Part shown: positions 50,395 through 60,242 of the stretch, piece by piece
How the letters are laid out: the number at the start of each line of letters is the position of its first letter
How positions within the stretch are numbered: the stretch's first letter is position 1
NCBI RefSeq assembly: GCF_014204795.1
Contig: NZ_JACHMB010000001.1
Location: 9,684,501 to 9,748,500, forward strand
DNA from: Nonomuraea jabiensis
Lineage (GTDB): Bacteria > Actinomycetota > Actinomycetes > Streptosporangiales > Streptosporangiaceae
Length of the DNA: 64,000 nucleotides
Reading direction: 5' to 3'
Translations under genes and position numbers: made by a program
Notes under the pieces: generated by a model
Told to the model about the DNA's origin: nothing
What the model saw: only the letters and a program-made list of their open reading frames with translations
Databases searched by the model: none

Positions 50395-53034
50395 ATGAAT
50401 CCCTGGCAGGAGGTCCTCGACCGTATCGAGGAGGGCGATGAGGAGGACCTGGCGACGTTCCTGGACGGCCTGAGCGACCTGGGCCGGCGGGCGGTGGCCG
50501 GGCAGCTCCCCCATCATCTGGCCGAGGAGCTGCGCGGCGGGGTCCAGGCCCGGTGGGAGATCGAGGGGCTGGCGCCCGGGTTCCGGATGGCGGGGGCGGC
50601 CTGTTTCACCGGGGCTCAGCAGGTGGCGGCCTGGCTGAACCGCAGGGAGCTGCGCCGCGTGCGCGACCCCGAGCGGGACGCCGAGCGCCTGATGTTCCTG
50701 CTGCGGCGCCGCCCGGTGGAGTGGCGCCGTGACCTGGCCGTCCGGCTGGCGAAGCGGCTGCGGCCGCCCACCGGCCGCAGGTGGCGGCGGGCGGGCGTGC
50801 CCGGCTGGGACCTGGCCGCCGCGCTGGTGTCCGAGACGGGCATCGAGCCGCCGGACGATGACGCCTTCGTGGTCGGGTGGCTGTGGCGGCTGGTCCTGCG
50901 GCGCCAGCGGGGCGGCCGTGGCCTCGACGGTGATCCGCTGCTGGCTGCCCTGCTGCCGCGGCTGTTCCGGGCCCAGGGCGTGGCCGGGCCGCTGGCCCTG
51001 GACGAGAGCCAGGAGGCGGGGGTGAGCGTTCTCGGCGAGCTGGCCGTGCTGGCCGGGCAGGGTCGTCTGCCGCGCGCGGCGTTGATCGATGGTTGTGCCG
51101 GGCGGTTCCTGGCCGGCGGCCCGGCCGAGGAGATCGCCCCGTTCTTACGGTTGTGGCGGCTGCTGGAGCCGCAGCCGCGGGAGATCCCGGTCCTGGAGTT
51201 CGTGCGGCTGCTGCCGTCGGCCGGTCCGGTGCTGGCGCAGCTGGCGGTGGAGGAGTTGCAGCGGGCCGAGGGCGCGGGGCTGCTGGAGGAGGAGCTGTTC
51301 GCCGAGGCCGTGGGGGCGCTGGCGTACCGGACGGAGAAGAAGCTGCTGCACGCGGCCGTGCGGTGGGTGGCGCGCACGCCTGCGCCGAGGAGCGGCGGCG
51401 CGGTGCCCGCGCTGGCCACCGTGTTCGACGTCGAGACGCCCGCGTTGCGGGAACGCGCGGTGCGGCTGGCGGTCAAGCTGGCCCCGCACGCGGACGACGC
51501 CGGCCGGGAGGCGGTCCGCCAGGCTGCGGCGCGGCTGCCCGCGGACCTGCGTGGGCGCGTGGCGGCCGCCTATGGCGCGATCGCCTGCCCGCAGGAGCTG
51601 CCGGTCGCCGCCGTCCTGCCCGTGCCTGAGCTGCCTGAGCTGGCGCCGCCGTTCGCCTCGCCGGCCGAGCTGGTCGCGCAGCTGCGGGCGCTGGGCTGGG
51701 CAGAGGAGCCGCAGCGGTGCGAGCGTGTGCTGGCCGGGATCGTCGAGCTGGCTCACCGCGACCGCGCCGGCCTGGAGGCGGCGCTGCGGCCGTGGTGGCG
51801 CGACAGCCGGCCGCCGCAGGGCGAGGCCGAGGGGTACGTGTTCGACCGCGACGCCCACGACCGCGGCGTGCAGACCCTGCTGGCGCGCTGCGCGCTGGCG
51901 GTCGTGGCGCCGCAGGACAGCCGGCGGCTGAGCGCGTCTCTGGCCGAGACGGGCCCTTACGCCGGCGGCGATTGGCCGCCCCAGCGGCTGCTCCGGCGCC
52001 GCCTGGAGGAGGTGATCGCGCTCTTGGAGAGCGGGCGGACGATTCCGGCGCTGCTGGCGACGCCGACCGAGCCCACCGGCCATGTCGACCCGGCGATTCT
52101 GGTGGGCCGGATGGAGCTGCTGCGGGGGGCCGAGCCGCTGGCGGCCGACTTCGAGCAGGCGCTTCTGCGGCTGCCCCGGTACGTCGATCCCGAGCTGATC
52201 GTACGGGCCGGGGAGCTGCCGTCGCGGGCGGGCCGGGAGCTGGCCGCGTGGTTGCGTGGGGGCGGGTGGCCCGACCCGGTCGTGGACTGGACGTCGCACC
52301 GGCAGGAGCGGGCGGGTTACGGCCTGCGCGGCGGGTCCTACCGGCTGCGTGTCGACGTCGTGCCGCCGGCGGGGCTGCCTGCCTGGCTGGCGCGGCTGTG
52401 GGTGATCGACGCGCGGCACACCTATCTGTCCTACCGGCGTGACGCGCTGTGGTGGCCGCTGATCATGCCCTCGCACCGTGAGGTCGTGGCTTCCTGGCTG
52501 GTGCGGTGCATGCCGTGGCCCTCTGATGGCAACGACTTCACGATGGCGGCTCTGGCTGCTGCTGCCCATGGTGAGGGGCCCGTGGGTGCCGCCACCGCGG
52601 TGGCGATCGCGGGCGGGCTGGGGCACCGGCGGGACGCGCAGCGGGCGGCGGCGGCCGAGGCGGCGCTCACGCTGGCCGCGCGCGGGCAGTTCCCGGCACC
52701 CGAGTTCGGGTGGGCGGTCGCGGAGCTGATCCGGCACGAGTTCGTCACGCTCAAGCGAATCGCCGTCGCGCTGGGTGACCTGGCGGCGGCGGGCGCGCAT
52801 GACCAGGTGTGGCGGGCGCTGGCCGTGGCGCTGCCGCTGCTGCTGCCGGGCCCCGGTGAGCGGCCGCGCGCCGGGTTGGGCGAGCTGCTGGGGGTCGCGG
52901 CGCGGGCGGCTGTGCTGGCGGGCGGGAAGGGCGAGATTTTCGGGCTGGCGGAGATGGCCGCGCGCAAGGGGTCGAGCCTGGTGCTGCATGAGGCCAGGCG
53001 GCTGCATGAGGCCGTCTCCTCGGGGTCCCGGTAG
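50395..53034 (+). CDS. Large DUF6493-like helical-repeat protein
   Basis: 879 aa, no signal peptide or membrane segment. It is built of many Leu/Ala/Arg helices, as in HEAT-like repeats, and contains WRRDLAVRLAKRLRPP, HAAVRWVARTPAP, and DPAILVGRMELLRGAEPLAA. This fits actinobacterial DUF6493 proteins that accompany SWIM-zinc-finger and MoxR genes, but those partners are not here. An in-frame TTA leucine codon occurs at 51145-51147, which in streptomycete-like hosts requires the bldA tRNA. The 3' end is partly duplicated at 56057-56155. RBS GACGAGG. Confidence 0.65.
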   Translation: MNPWQEVLDRIEEGDEEDLATFLDGLSDLGRRAVAGQLPHHLAEELRGGVQARWEIEGLAPGFRMAGAACFTGAQQVAAWLNRRELRRVRDPERDAERLMFLLRRRPVEWRRDLAVRLAKRLRPPTGRRWRRAGVPGWDLAAALVSETGIEPPDDDAFVVGWLWRLVLRRQRGGRGLDGDPLLAALLPRLFRAQGVAGPLALDESQEAGVSVLGELAVLAGQGRLPRAALIDGCAGRFLAGGPAEEIAPFLRLWRLLEPQPREIPVLEFVRLLPSAGPVLAQLAVEELQRAEGAGLLEEELFAEAVGALAYRTEKKLLHAAVRWVARTPAPRSGGAVPALATVFDVETPALRERAVRLAVKLAPHADDAGREAVRQAAARLPADLRGRVAAAYGAIACPQELPVAAVLPVPELPELAPPFASPAELVAQLRALGWAEEPQRCERVLAGIVELAHRDRAGLEAALRPWWRDSRPPQGEAEGYVFDRDAHDRGVQTLLARCALAVVAPQDSRRLSASLAETGPYAGGDWPPQRLLRRRLEEVIALLESGRTIPALLATPTEPTGHVDPAILVGRMELLRGAEPLAADFEQALLRLPRYVDPELIVRAGELPSRAGRELAAWLRGGGWPDPVVDWTSHRQERAGYGLRGGSYRLRVDVVPPAGLPAWLARLWVIDARHTYLSYRRDALWWPLIMPSHREVVASWLVRCMPWPSDGNDFTMAALAAAAHGEGPVGAATAVAIAGGLGHRRDAQRAAAAEAALTLAARGQFPAPEFGWAVAELIRHEFVTLKRIAVALGDLAAAGAHDQVWRALAVALPLLLPGPGERPRAGLGELLGVAARAAVLAGGKGEIFGLAEMAARKGSSLVLHEARRLHEAVSSGSR

Positions 53035-53129
53035 CAATGGAGCAGAATCCAACGAACCCGCCCCTGGCCAGCGGGAGGAGACGCTCCGCGAGGCGAACAC
53101 GGTCCTGGTCAACGGCTGCAACGTGCCCG

Positions 53130-53785
53130 ATGAACTGCTGTCGTTCACGGAAAGTCGTAACCCCCGCGAGCGGAGGCGGTTTGGCGTGACGTTGCGTTCG
53201 GTGCGGCTTCGGGTGGGCAGGTTGCGCCGGGTCGGCCAGCAGTTCGGCGACTGCTCGGGGTGGCCAGGGCCCGGCCGAGGCTTGCTCGACCGATAGCTGC
53301 GCGGTCGGGACGGGACGCCCGTTGATCATTTCGATCAGCTGCGTGATCGGAAATCCGCTGGGTCCGACCAGGTCATAGACGCCGGAATGACCGATGCCGT
53401 CGATGGCGTTCGCGAGTGCGTCGATGACGTCGGAGGCGTGGACGGGGTGGAAGCGTTGCGTGCCATCGCCGATGATCCGTACCGGGACATCCGGGTTTGC
53501 TTGGTGGAACATCGGCTCGAACGGGCTCGGAGTGTCGCCTCCGGGCACGATCGGGTGGATGCGGAAGATCACGCTGTCGGCGGGGCAGGAGCGCAGCAGG
53601 TCTTCCGCCTGCCCCTTGGACCGGGTCCAATCGGGGATGACTTCATCGGCCGGCAGGTCGTGCGGGGTCCGCACGAGCGCGAGGACGCGCGTGCCCAGGC
53701 CGGCCAGCCGCGGCAGCAGGTCCCGGCCGGTGCGGCTGTTCGCGCCGGTGACGACCACGGTGCGGGCTAAGGGTGATGGTGACAT
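53130..53785 (-). pseudogene. NmrA/NAD-epimerase gene with internal deletion
   Basis: From ATG 53785 the product starts normally (VVVTGANSRTGRDLLPRLA), but after HDLPADEVIPDWTRSKGQAE it lacks roughly 100 residues of the family middle before resuming at SVIFRIHPIVPGGDTPSPFE and YDLVGPSGFPITQLIEMING. The frame then runs on without a proper end. It faces the MarR gene. Confidence 0.6.
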
Positions 53786-53805
53786 GAGAACCTCCACAGA
53801 TTATG

Positions 53806-53845
53806 TGCTGTGCGAATATATAGCACAGCATATAATCGCACAGCA
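53806..53845. promoter_or_regulatory. MarR operator with three half-sites
   Basis: TGCTGTGC (53806-53813), GCACAGCA (53823-53830) and GCACAGCA (53838-53845) form one inverted pair and one direct repeat in an AT-rich gap between the NmrA remnant and the MarR gene. The spacing centre-to-centre is 17 and 15 bp. Confidence 0.65.
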
Positions 53846-53859
53846 TGTATTGTGGCGGT

Positions 53860-54336
53860 ATGGATCGCATCGAGGAGTTCGGCCTGCTGCTCAAGGCGCT
53901 GGCCCGCGAGACCGATCGCCGGATCAACGACCTGCTCCGACCACTCGGGATCACCGCAAGCCAGGCCGAGGCACTGCAACTGCTCGACCGGTACGGCCCA
54001 CTGTCGCTGGGCGAGCTGGGCACCCTCCTGATCGCGGAAGGGGGCCATCCCAGCAGGCTCGTCGACCGGCTGGTCGCCTCCGGATTCGCCCGGCGGGAAA
54101 ACTCCAGCGACGACCGTCGGCGGATCGAGATCTCCTGCACCCCACGGGGCAGCGAGCTCGCCCGCGCCGCCCGCGAACACAAGGAGGCCTTCCGTGCATG
54201 GCTGCAGGATCAGCTGGCAGGCGCGGACCTGGGCGCGGCCACGGCGGTGCTCGAGACCTGCCTGACCGACACACCGCTGGCCGAGACGGTGCGTCAACGC
54301 CGGGAACGCGCGCTCGCCGACGAGATCACGCCATGA
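53860..54336 (+). CDS. MarR-family regulator
   Basis: 158 aa. The winged HTH is clear: LGITASQAEALQLLDRYGPL, then LGELGTLLIAEGGHPSRLVD and FARRENSSDDRRRIEISCT (DRR wing). It is coupled to the peptidase gene by ATGA and preceded by three half-sites. It probably regulates the peptidase and, when intact, the divergent NmrA gene. Confidence 0.85.
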   Translation: MDRIEEFGLLLKALARETDRRINDLLRPLGITASQAEALQLLDRYGPLSLGELGTLLIAEGGHPSRLVDRLVASGFARRENSSDDRRRIEISCTPRGSELARAAREHKEAFRAWLQDQLAGADLGAATAVLETCLTDTPLAETVRQRRERALADEITP

Positions 54337-55619
54337 CCTCACTCGTTCTGGCGGATCACACCTTCGTCGTCCCCCTGGACCACGACGACCCCGATGCCGG
54401 GCAGATCGAGGTGTACGCGCGCGAGGTACGCGCAGCAGGCAAAGCAGGTGAAGGGCGTCCCTGGCTGCTGTTCCTCAACGGCGGCCCCGGATTCTCCGCA
54501 CCTCGGCCCCTCGGCAATGAAGGATGGCTGATCCGCGCCTTGGCCAACTATCGGGTGCTGCTGCTCGACCAACGCGGCACCGGCCGCTCGACACCCGTCA
54601 ACCGGCACACCCTCGCTCGCCTCGGCAGCACCGCCCAGCAAGCCGACTACCTGGCGCACTTCCGGGCGGACGCCATCGTCCGGGACGCCGAAGTCATACG
54701 CCGAACCTTGATCCACGACGAGCCCTGGACCGTCCTCGGCCAGAGCTTCGGCGGCTACTGCACCACCACCTACCTGTCGTTCGCCCCGTACGGCCTGCGG
54801 CAGGCCCTCATCACCGGAGGGCTTCCCGGCCTGCACGCCGGTGCCGACGACGCCTACCGCGCCCTGTATCCCACAGTGGCGACCAAGAACGCCCAGCACT
54901 ACGAGCGCTACCCGGAAGACATCGAACGGGTCAGACAGATCGCCCGGCACCTGCGCGACCACGACGTGCGCCTGCCCAGCGGGCGACAGCTCACCATCGA
55001 AGCCTTCCAGTCACTGGGAAACCTGCTCGGGGCCGCGACCGGAAGCCGGCAGCTGCACTACCTTCTCGAAAACCCGTTCACCGGCGGCACGCACCTGTCG
55101 GACGCATTCTTGCTCCAGATCGACGCCCAGCTGTCCTGGGCGAGTGCCAATCCGCTGTACTTCCTGCTCCACGAGGCCACCTACGCCCAGACAGACGCCC
55201 CGACCGGCTGGTCCGCCCAACGCACCCGCACGGAATTCCCGCATTTCGACGCCGCTGCGGCTCTGGAGGGCGGCACCCCGATCCTGTTCACCGGCGAGAT
55301 GATCTACCCGTGGCTCTTCGACAACGACCCGCTGCTGCGGCCGCTGCGAGATGTGGCCAACCGGCTGGCCGACCGCCGTGCCTGGACACCCCTGTACGAC
55401 GTGCCCCAATTGGCGGCCAACACCGTGCCGGTCGCGGCGGCCGTCTACGCCGGCGACATGTACGTCGCCCGGGATCTGTCCCTGGATACCGCGCAAACGA
55501 TCGCCGGCCTGCGGCTCTGGCTGACCGACGAATACGAGCACGACGGTCTGCGGGCTAGCGACGGAACGGTCCTGGACCGCTTGCTGGCCATCGTCCACCA
55601 GAACCCTAAAACCACATGA
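54333..55619 (+). CDS. Alpha/beta hydrolase, proline iminopeptidase-like
   Basis: 428 aa. Oxyanion strand LFLNGGPGFSAPRPL (HGGPG-like), then VLLLDQRGTGRST and nucleophile WTVLGQSFGGYCTT (GQSFGG). The catalytic Asp is probably in AAVYAGDMYVARD and the His in TDEYEHDGL. The family releases N-terminal Pro or hydrolyses esters. No signal peptide. It lies in the island between the two copies of the DUF6493 3' end. Confidence 0.85.
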   Translation: MTSLVLADHTFVVPLDHDDPDAGQIEVYAREVRAAGKAGEGRPWLLFLNGGPGFSAPRPLGNEGWLIRALANYRVLLLDQRGTGRSTPVNRHTLARLGSTAQQADYLAHFRADAIVRDAEVIRRTLIHDEPWTVLGQSFGGYCTTTYLSFAPYGLRQALITGGLPGLHAGADDAYRALYPTVATKNAQHYERYPEDIERVRQIARHLRDHDVRLPSGRQLTIEAFQSLGNLLGAATGSRQLHYLLENPFTGGTHLSDAFLLQIDAQLSWASANPLYFLLHEATYAQTDAPTGWSAQRTRTEFPHFDAAAALEGGTPILFTGEMIYPWLFDNDPLLRPLRDVANRLADRRAWTPLYDVPQLAANTVPVAAAVYAGDMYVARDLSLDTAQTIAGLRLWLTDEYEHDGLRASDGTVLDRLLAIVHQNPKTT

Positions 55620-55740
55620 CAACGATCCACGGCGAACAGAAACACCTTCTCTCACAAACGACCGATTCCACGAGAAGATCGCCAACGTGCCACATGGGAC
55701 GGCCGGAGGCCTTTGAGGTCGAACGTCACTCCTGTCCGCG

Positions 55741-56064
55741 ATGCCACGTCGAACCCGGATCGCCCGGCCAGCCTTGGCGGCCCGGCACCCCGCCGCCCGC
55801 CCCCCCGTCGACTTTGATCGACCCACAGCCGACATCCGCATCGGCTACGCCCGCTGCTCCTGCCTCAGTCAGGAACTCCAGTCCCAGCTGGAGGCCCTGA
55901 AAGCGCACGGCATCGACCGCGGCAAAATCTTCAGTGAGAAGATCTCCGCTCGCCTCAAAGTGCGGCCCGAGTTCGAAAAGGCCCTCGCCGCCGTCCGGCA
56001 GATCGAGGCCCACGCCCCACATTGCCGCGTCATCCTCACCGTGTACGAGATGAAGGGGGCGCGC
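55741..56064 (+). pseudogene. Serine recombinase (resolvase) N-terminal fragment
   Basis: RIGYARCSCLSQELQSQLEA is the resolvase start with the catalytic Ser, followed by IFSEKISARLKVRPEFEKAL. The domain breaks off at LTVYEMKGA, where homology to the DUF6493 gene begins (56057). The recombinase was thus cut by the same event that produced the duplication. Confidence 0.75.
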
Positions 56065-56155
56065 ATGGCGAGGTGTGGCGGGCGCTGGCCGTGGCGCTGC
56101 CGCTGCTGCTGCCGGGCCTCGGTGAGCGGCCGCGCGCAGGCGGCTGCATGAGGCC
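56057..56155 (+). repeat. Partial duplicate of the DUF6493-like gene 3' end
   Basis: 56057-56137 matches 52791-52871 almost exactly (a few mismatches), and 56138-56155 matches 52996-53013; the 124 bp between the two parts are deleted in this copy. The two copies flank the 3-kb island 53035-56056. Confidence 0.85.
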
Positions 56156-56231
56156 CTCTCCCCCTGACGGGTCGGCGGCCGACCGTGCTTCAGCGCCGTC
56201 TCCTCCTGGCGGTTCGGCGGCCGGCCGTGCT

Positions 56232-57692
56232 TCAGTGCCGGGTGCCGCCGTCAGGGCTGGGGACGCCGGGCCGGGTGAGGCGTTCGGGGTCGACGATCTT
56301 GTCGTAGAGGTCTGCGGTGATGCCGCATTGCAGGGCGGCGTCTTTGAGCGGCAGGCCGTTGTCGAGGGCGTAGTGGGCGATGTGGGCGGCCCGGTCGTAG
56401 CCGACGACGGGGCTGAGCGCGGTCACCATCATGATCGAGTGCTCGATGTTGTGGTGCAGCGTCTCGGTGTTCAGCCGGACCCCTTCGACCAGGTAGGTGC
56501 GGAAGTGGTCCATCATGTCGGCCAGGATGCGCGCCGAGTGCAGCACGTTCCTGATGATGACGGGGCGGAAGGCGTTCAGCTCGAAGTTGCCCTCGCCGCC
56601 GGCCATCGAGACGGCGGTGTCGTTGCCCGCCACCTGGATGGCGACCATCAGCAGGGCTTCGGCCTGGGTCGGGTTGACCTTGCCCGGCATGATGGACGAG
56701 CCTGGCTCGTTGGCCGGCAGGATCAGCTCGCGCAGGCCGGTACGCGGCCCGGAGCCGAGCCAGCGCAGGTCGTTGGCGAACTTGAACAGCGGTACGGTCA
56801 GGGTGCGCAGCGCCGCCGAGACGCGTACCAGGTCGTCGCAGGAGGCCTGGGCGGCGAACTTGTTGGGCGCGCTGAGGAAGGGCCGCCCGGTCAGCTCGGC
56901 GATCTTGGCGGCCACCTGCTCGCCGAACTCCGGCGGGGCGTTGAGCCCGGTGCCGACCGCGGTGCCGCCGACGGCCAGCCGGTACAGGCCGGTTCGGGTG
57001 CGTTCGAGGTGGTCGATGGCGTCGCCGAGCTGGGCGGCGTAGCCGGACCATTCCTGGCCGACGGTCAGCGGGGTGGCGTCCTCCAGGTGGGTGCGCCCGA
57101 TCTTGACCACGTGCTCCCATTGCCGGCTCTTGGTCTCGGCGGCCTCGCGCAGCCTGGCGGCCGCGGGCAGCACGTGGTCGTCGATGGCCTCGGCGGCGGC
57201 GATGTGCATGGCGGTGACGAAGGTGTCGTTGGAGGACTGGCCCATGTTCACGTGGTCGTTGGGGTGGATCGGGTCCTTGCTGCCCAGCCGCTCGCCGACG
57301 AGCTGGATCGCCCGGTTGGAGATCACCTCGTTGACGTTCATGTTGGACTGGGTGCCCGAGCCGGTCTGCCACACGTACAGGGGGAACTCCTCGTCCAGGT
57401 CGCCGCGGATGACCTCGTCGGCGACCCGGCTGATCAGGTCGGCCTGCCAGGAGGGCAGGCGGCCGGCGCGGGCGTTGACGATCGCGGCGGCCTTCTTGAT
57501 GTAGCCGTAGGCGTGGTAGACGGCCTTGGGCATGCGGTCGTCGCCGATGTCGAAGTGGATCAGCGAACGCTGGGTCTGGGCGCCCCAGTAGTGCCCGGCC
57601 GGGACCTCGATCTCGCCGAGGGAGTCGCGTTCGGTCCGGGTGCCGTTCTCGTGCAGCCCGACGGGCACGTCCCGGACCCGCGGGGCGCTCAT
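56232..57692 (-). CDS. fumC: Class II fumarate hydratase (or related lyase)
   Basis: 486 aa. Family signature GSSIMPGKVNPTQAEALLMV is present, with the catalytic His in GRTHLEDATPLTVGQ and TGSGTQSNMNVNEVISN at the N-terminal active site. These patterns occur in fumarase C and aspartate ammonia-lyase; QSSNDTFVTAMH and the malic enzyme partner favour fumarase. It converts malate and fumarate in the TCA cycle. The ATG at 57692 overlaps the stop of the malic enzyme gene. Confidence 0.85.
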   Translation of the reverse strand: MSAPRVRDVPVGLHENGTRTERDSLGEIEVPAGHYWGAQTQRSLIHFDIGDDRMPKAVYHAYGYIKKAAAIVNARAGRLPSWQADLISRVADEVIRGDLDEEFPLYVWQTGSGTQSNMNVNEVISNRAIQLVGERLGSKDPIHPNDHVNMGQSSNDTFVTAMHIAAAEAIDDHVLPAAARLREAAETKSRQWEHVVKIGRTHLEDATPLTVGQEWSGYAAQLGDAIDHLERTRTGLYRLAVGGTAVGTGLNAPPEFGEQVAAKIAELTGRPFLSAPNKFAAQASCDDLVRVSAALRTLTVPLFKFANDLRWLGSGPRTGLRELILPANEPGSSIMPGKVNPTQAEALLMVAIQVAGNDTAVSMAGGEGNFELNAFRPVIIRNVLHSARILADMMDHFRTYLVEGVRLNTETLHHNIEHSIMMVTALSPVVGYDRAAHIAHYALDNGLPLKDAALQCGITADLYDKIVDPERLTRPGVPSPDGGTRH

Positions 57693-59425
57693 CGCCCGTT
57701 CCCGCGGATGGGGCGGTAGAGCGGCTGCCACATCGCATCGTGGACCTGCTGCACCGTGTCGCGCAGTGTGGTGCGGGCCAGGTGCTCCTCGGCCGCCCGG
57801 TTGGCGACGGCCACGGCCACCGTGGCCGAGACCGCGCGCAGGTTGTCCACTTGGGGCAGCAGCGAGGCGCCCTTGGCCGAGACGTCGACCATGCCGGCGA
57901 CGGCTTCGGCGGCCGCCTGCAGCATGCCGGAGCTGACCTGGCGGGCTCGTGAGACCACCACGCCCAGTCCCAGCCCTGGATACAGCAGGGCGTTGTTGGC
58001 CTGGGCGATGACGTAGGTGACGGTGTCGCGGGTGATCGGCTCGACCGGGATGCCGGTGGCGATCAGGGCCCGGCCGTCGCTCCAGCGGAGCAGGTCGTCG
58101 GGCATCGCCTCGATCCGTTCGGTCGGGTTGGAGATGGGGAAGATGATCGGCCGCTCGACGTGCGCGGCCATCGAGCGCACGATCTCCTCGGTGAACGCGC
58201 CGTGGACGGTGGAGGTGCCCAGCAGCATGGTCGGTTTGACCCGCTTGACGACCTCGGCCAGCGAGATGCCGTGCTCGCCCGAGGGCCAGCCGGCGACCTC
58301 GTCGCGGGGGCGGGCGTAGGGCTGCTGGTAGTCGCGCAGGCCGGTCATGTCGTCGATGAGCAGGCCCTGCTTGTCGATGGGCCAGATGCGGCGGGTGGCG
58401 GCGTCGTGGTCCAGGCCGTCGCGGATCATCGCCTCGCGCAGCTGGTCGGCGATGCCGATGCCGGCGGTTCCGGCGCCGAAGATGACGATGCGCTGCTCCC
58501 GCATCGGGGTGGCCGATACGCGTACGGCGCTGAGCATGGCGGCGAGCACGATGGCGCCGGTGCCTTGCATGTCGTCGTTGAAGGTGCAGATGCGGCCGGT
58601 GTACTTCTCCAGGATGCGCCGAGCGTTGGAGGGGCCGAAGTCCTCCCAGTGCAGCATGGCGCCGGGGAACATCCGGGTGGCCGTGGTGACGTAGGCGTCG
58701 ATGAAGTCGTCGTAGCGTTGCCCCCGTACGCGCGAGTGGCGGTTGCCGACGTAGGCGGGGTCGTTCAGCAGTGCCTCGTTGTCGGTGCCGACGTCGAGGG
58801 CGACGGGGATGCCGCGGGCGGGGTCGATGCCCGCGGCGGCGGTGTAGACGGCCAGCTTGCCGGCCGCGATGCCGGCTCCGCCGCCCACGCCCCAGTCGCC
58901 GATGCCCAGGATCTCCTCGGCGTCGGAGGCCACGATCAGGTCGACGTCGTCCGGGCCCAGCTGCAGGCTCCGGAACGCCCGCTCGATGCCGTCCACGTCG
59001 TCGATCGACAGGTACACCCCGCGCGGGCGGCGGTATTCGTGGCTGTAGGTGCGGATCGCCTCGGCGACCGTGGGGTCGTAGACGATGGGCAGCATCTCGC
59101 GCAGGTGGTCGCTCAGCAGCCGGTAGTAGAGCACTTCGTTGCGGTCGCGCAGCGCTTCCAGGTAGACGTTCTTGTGCAGGTTCGTCGGCTGGCGTCCGTA
59201 CTGCACGTATGTGCGGCGTACCTGCTCGTCGAGCGTCTCGACCGCCGGTGGGAGCAGGCCCTCCAGGCCGAGCTCCGCCCGCTCCTGCGGCGAGAAGGCC
59301 GTGCCCTTGTTCAGCAGCGGCTCGCGCAGCACCGCGAGCCCCCGCAGCGATGTCACGAAGCTTCCGTCCGGCTGCTCGGCGAACATCAGGTTCGGCAGAT
59401 CCGGTTTCCTCTTGCCCGGCGACAT
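57689..59425 (-). CDS. NAD(P)-dependent malic enzyme
   Basis: 578 aa, the length of the large (eukaryotic-like) malic enzymes. IVASDAEEILGIGDWGVGGGAGI, cited in part, then IGDWGVGG (catalytic region), ICTFNDDMQGTGAIVLAAML (metal site with Asp-Asp) and IVIFGAGTAGIGIADQL (dinucleotide motif) are all intact. It makes pyruvate and CO2 from malate. The coupled fumarase gene would supply malate. First gene of the operon. Confidence 0.9.
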   Translation of the reverse strand: MSPGKRKPDLPNLMFAEQPDGSFVTSLRGLAVLREPLLNKGTAFSPQERAELGLEGLLPPAVETLDEQVRRTYVQYGRQPTNLHKNVYLEALRDRNEVLYYRLLSDHLREMLPIVYDPTVAEAIRTYSHEYRRPRGVYLSIDDVDGIERAFRSLQLGPDDVDLIVASDAEEILGIGDWGVGGGAGIAAGKLAVYTAAAGIDPARGIPVALDVGTDNEALLNDPAYVGNRHSRVRGQRYDDFIDAYVTTATRMFPGAMLHWEDFGPSNARRILEKYTGRICTFNDDMQGTGAIVLAAMLSAVRVSATPMREQRIVIFGAGTAGIGIADQLREAMIRDGLDHDAATRRIWPIDKQGLLIDDMTGLRDYQQPYARPRDEVAGWPSGEHGISLAEVVKRVKPTMLLGTSTVHGAFTEEIVRSMAAHVERPIIFPISNPTERIEAMPDDLLRWSDGRALIATGIPVEPITRDTVTYVIAQANNALLYPGLGLGVVVSRARQVSSGMLQAAAEAVAGMVDVSAKGASLLPQVDNLRAVSATVAVAVANRAAEEHLARTTLRDTVQQVHDAMWQPLYRPIRGNGR

Positions 59426-59573
59426 GGTCCTCCCCCTCCTGTGCAGCCCGTGCGGGAAGGCGCGGCTGTCCTCCCCTGTCTGGCCTTCCCTCGGGGCGGG
59501 GGTGGATGCGGAGCCGCAGTCAGGACCACCCCTTATGTGGATAAAAGACCCATTGTGAAGGCGTGGGCGGGAG

Positions 59574-60242
59574 TCACAGGGTTTCGAGGGCGTCGGCGGG
59601 GAGCGTCGGCGTCTGCCACAGCTCGTGGGCCAGGGGCGACCAGTCGCAGGCGAAGGGGCCCTGCCGGGTCTCGACGAGCCCGACGACCTCGTCGCGGGCC
59701 GCGCTGACGTGCCGGTGCACCTGCTCGTCGATGAGCCCGAGCCGCCTGCCGTGCCGGTATTCGTCCTCGTCCTTCCACCGGTGCCGGGACAGGTCGGGTT
59801 CGACGATCAGGTCGAGCAGCAGGTCGAAGGTGTCGATGCCCAGGCGGGTGCGCTGTTTGGGCAGGTCGAAGTCGATGTACCAGGTCAGCGGCCGCCGGTC
59901 GGCGTCGAAGAACCGGCGGACGGTGAAGTGCTTGTCGATGCCGTACCAGCTGCGCACGACGGTGCCCCGCCAGGTCCACCAGCCCAGTTCCCACCGGCCC
60001 GAGGCCAGCTCGTCGACGGTCTGCTCGCGGCGGCTGCCGCCGTTGAGGAACGAGGTGATCCAGGTGGTCGAGGCGAGGCTCTTCAGCCCCGGCCAGCCGG
60101 CCACCACGAAGTACTCGTCGGTGTCCTGCAGGACCCGGTACGGGGCGGCCGTCCACACCTTGCCGTTCCAGACGTGGCGGCGCACCGCCGTGGCGCCCTC
60201 GGCGAAGCGTGTGTTCGTGTCGGCTGTCATGCCTTCGATCAT
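59574..60242 (-). CDS. DUF402-family protein
   Basis: 222 aa from ATG 60242 (ATG 60230 would give 218). The DUF402 core reads FFDADRRPLTWYIDFDLPKQ then IDTFDLLLDLIVEPDLS and KDEDEYRHGRRLGLIDEQV. Members are phosphatases or nucleotide-binding proteins (FomD-like); relatives include nucleoside diphosphate phosphatases. Stands alone here. Confidence 0.8.
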   Translation of the reverse strand: MIEGMTADTNTRFAEGATAVRRHVWNGKVWTAAPYRVLQDTDEYFVVAGWPGLKSLASTTWITSFLNGGSRREQTVDELASGRWELGWWTWRGTVVRSWYGIDKHFTVRRFFDADRRPLTWYIDFDLPKQRTRLGIDTFDLLLDLIVEPDLSRHRWKDEDEYRHGRRLGLIDEQVHRHVSAARDEVVGLVETRQGPFACDWSPLAHELWQTPTLPADALETL

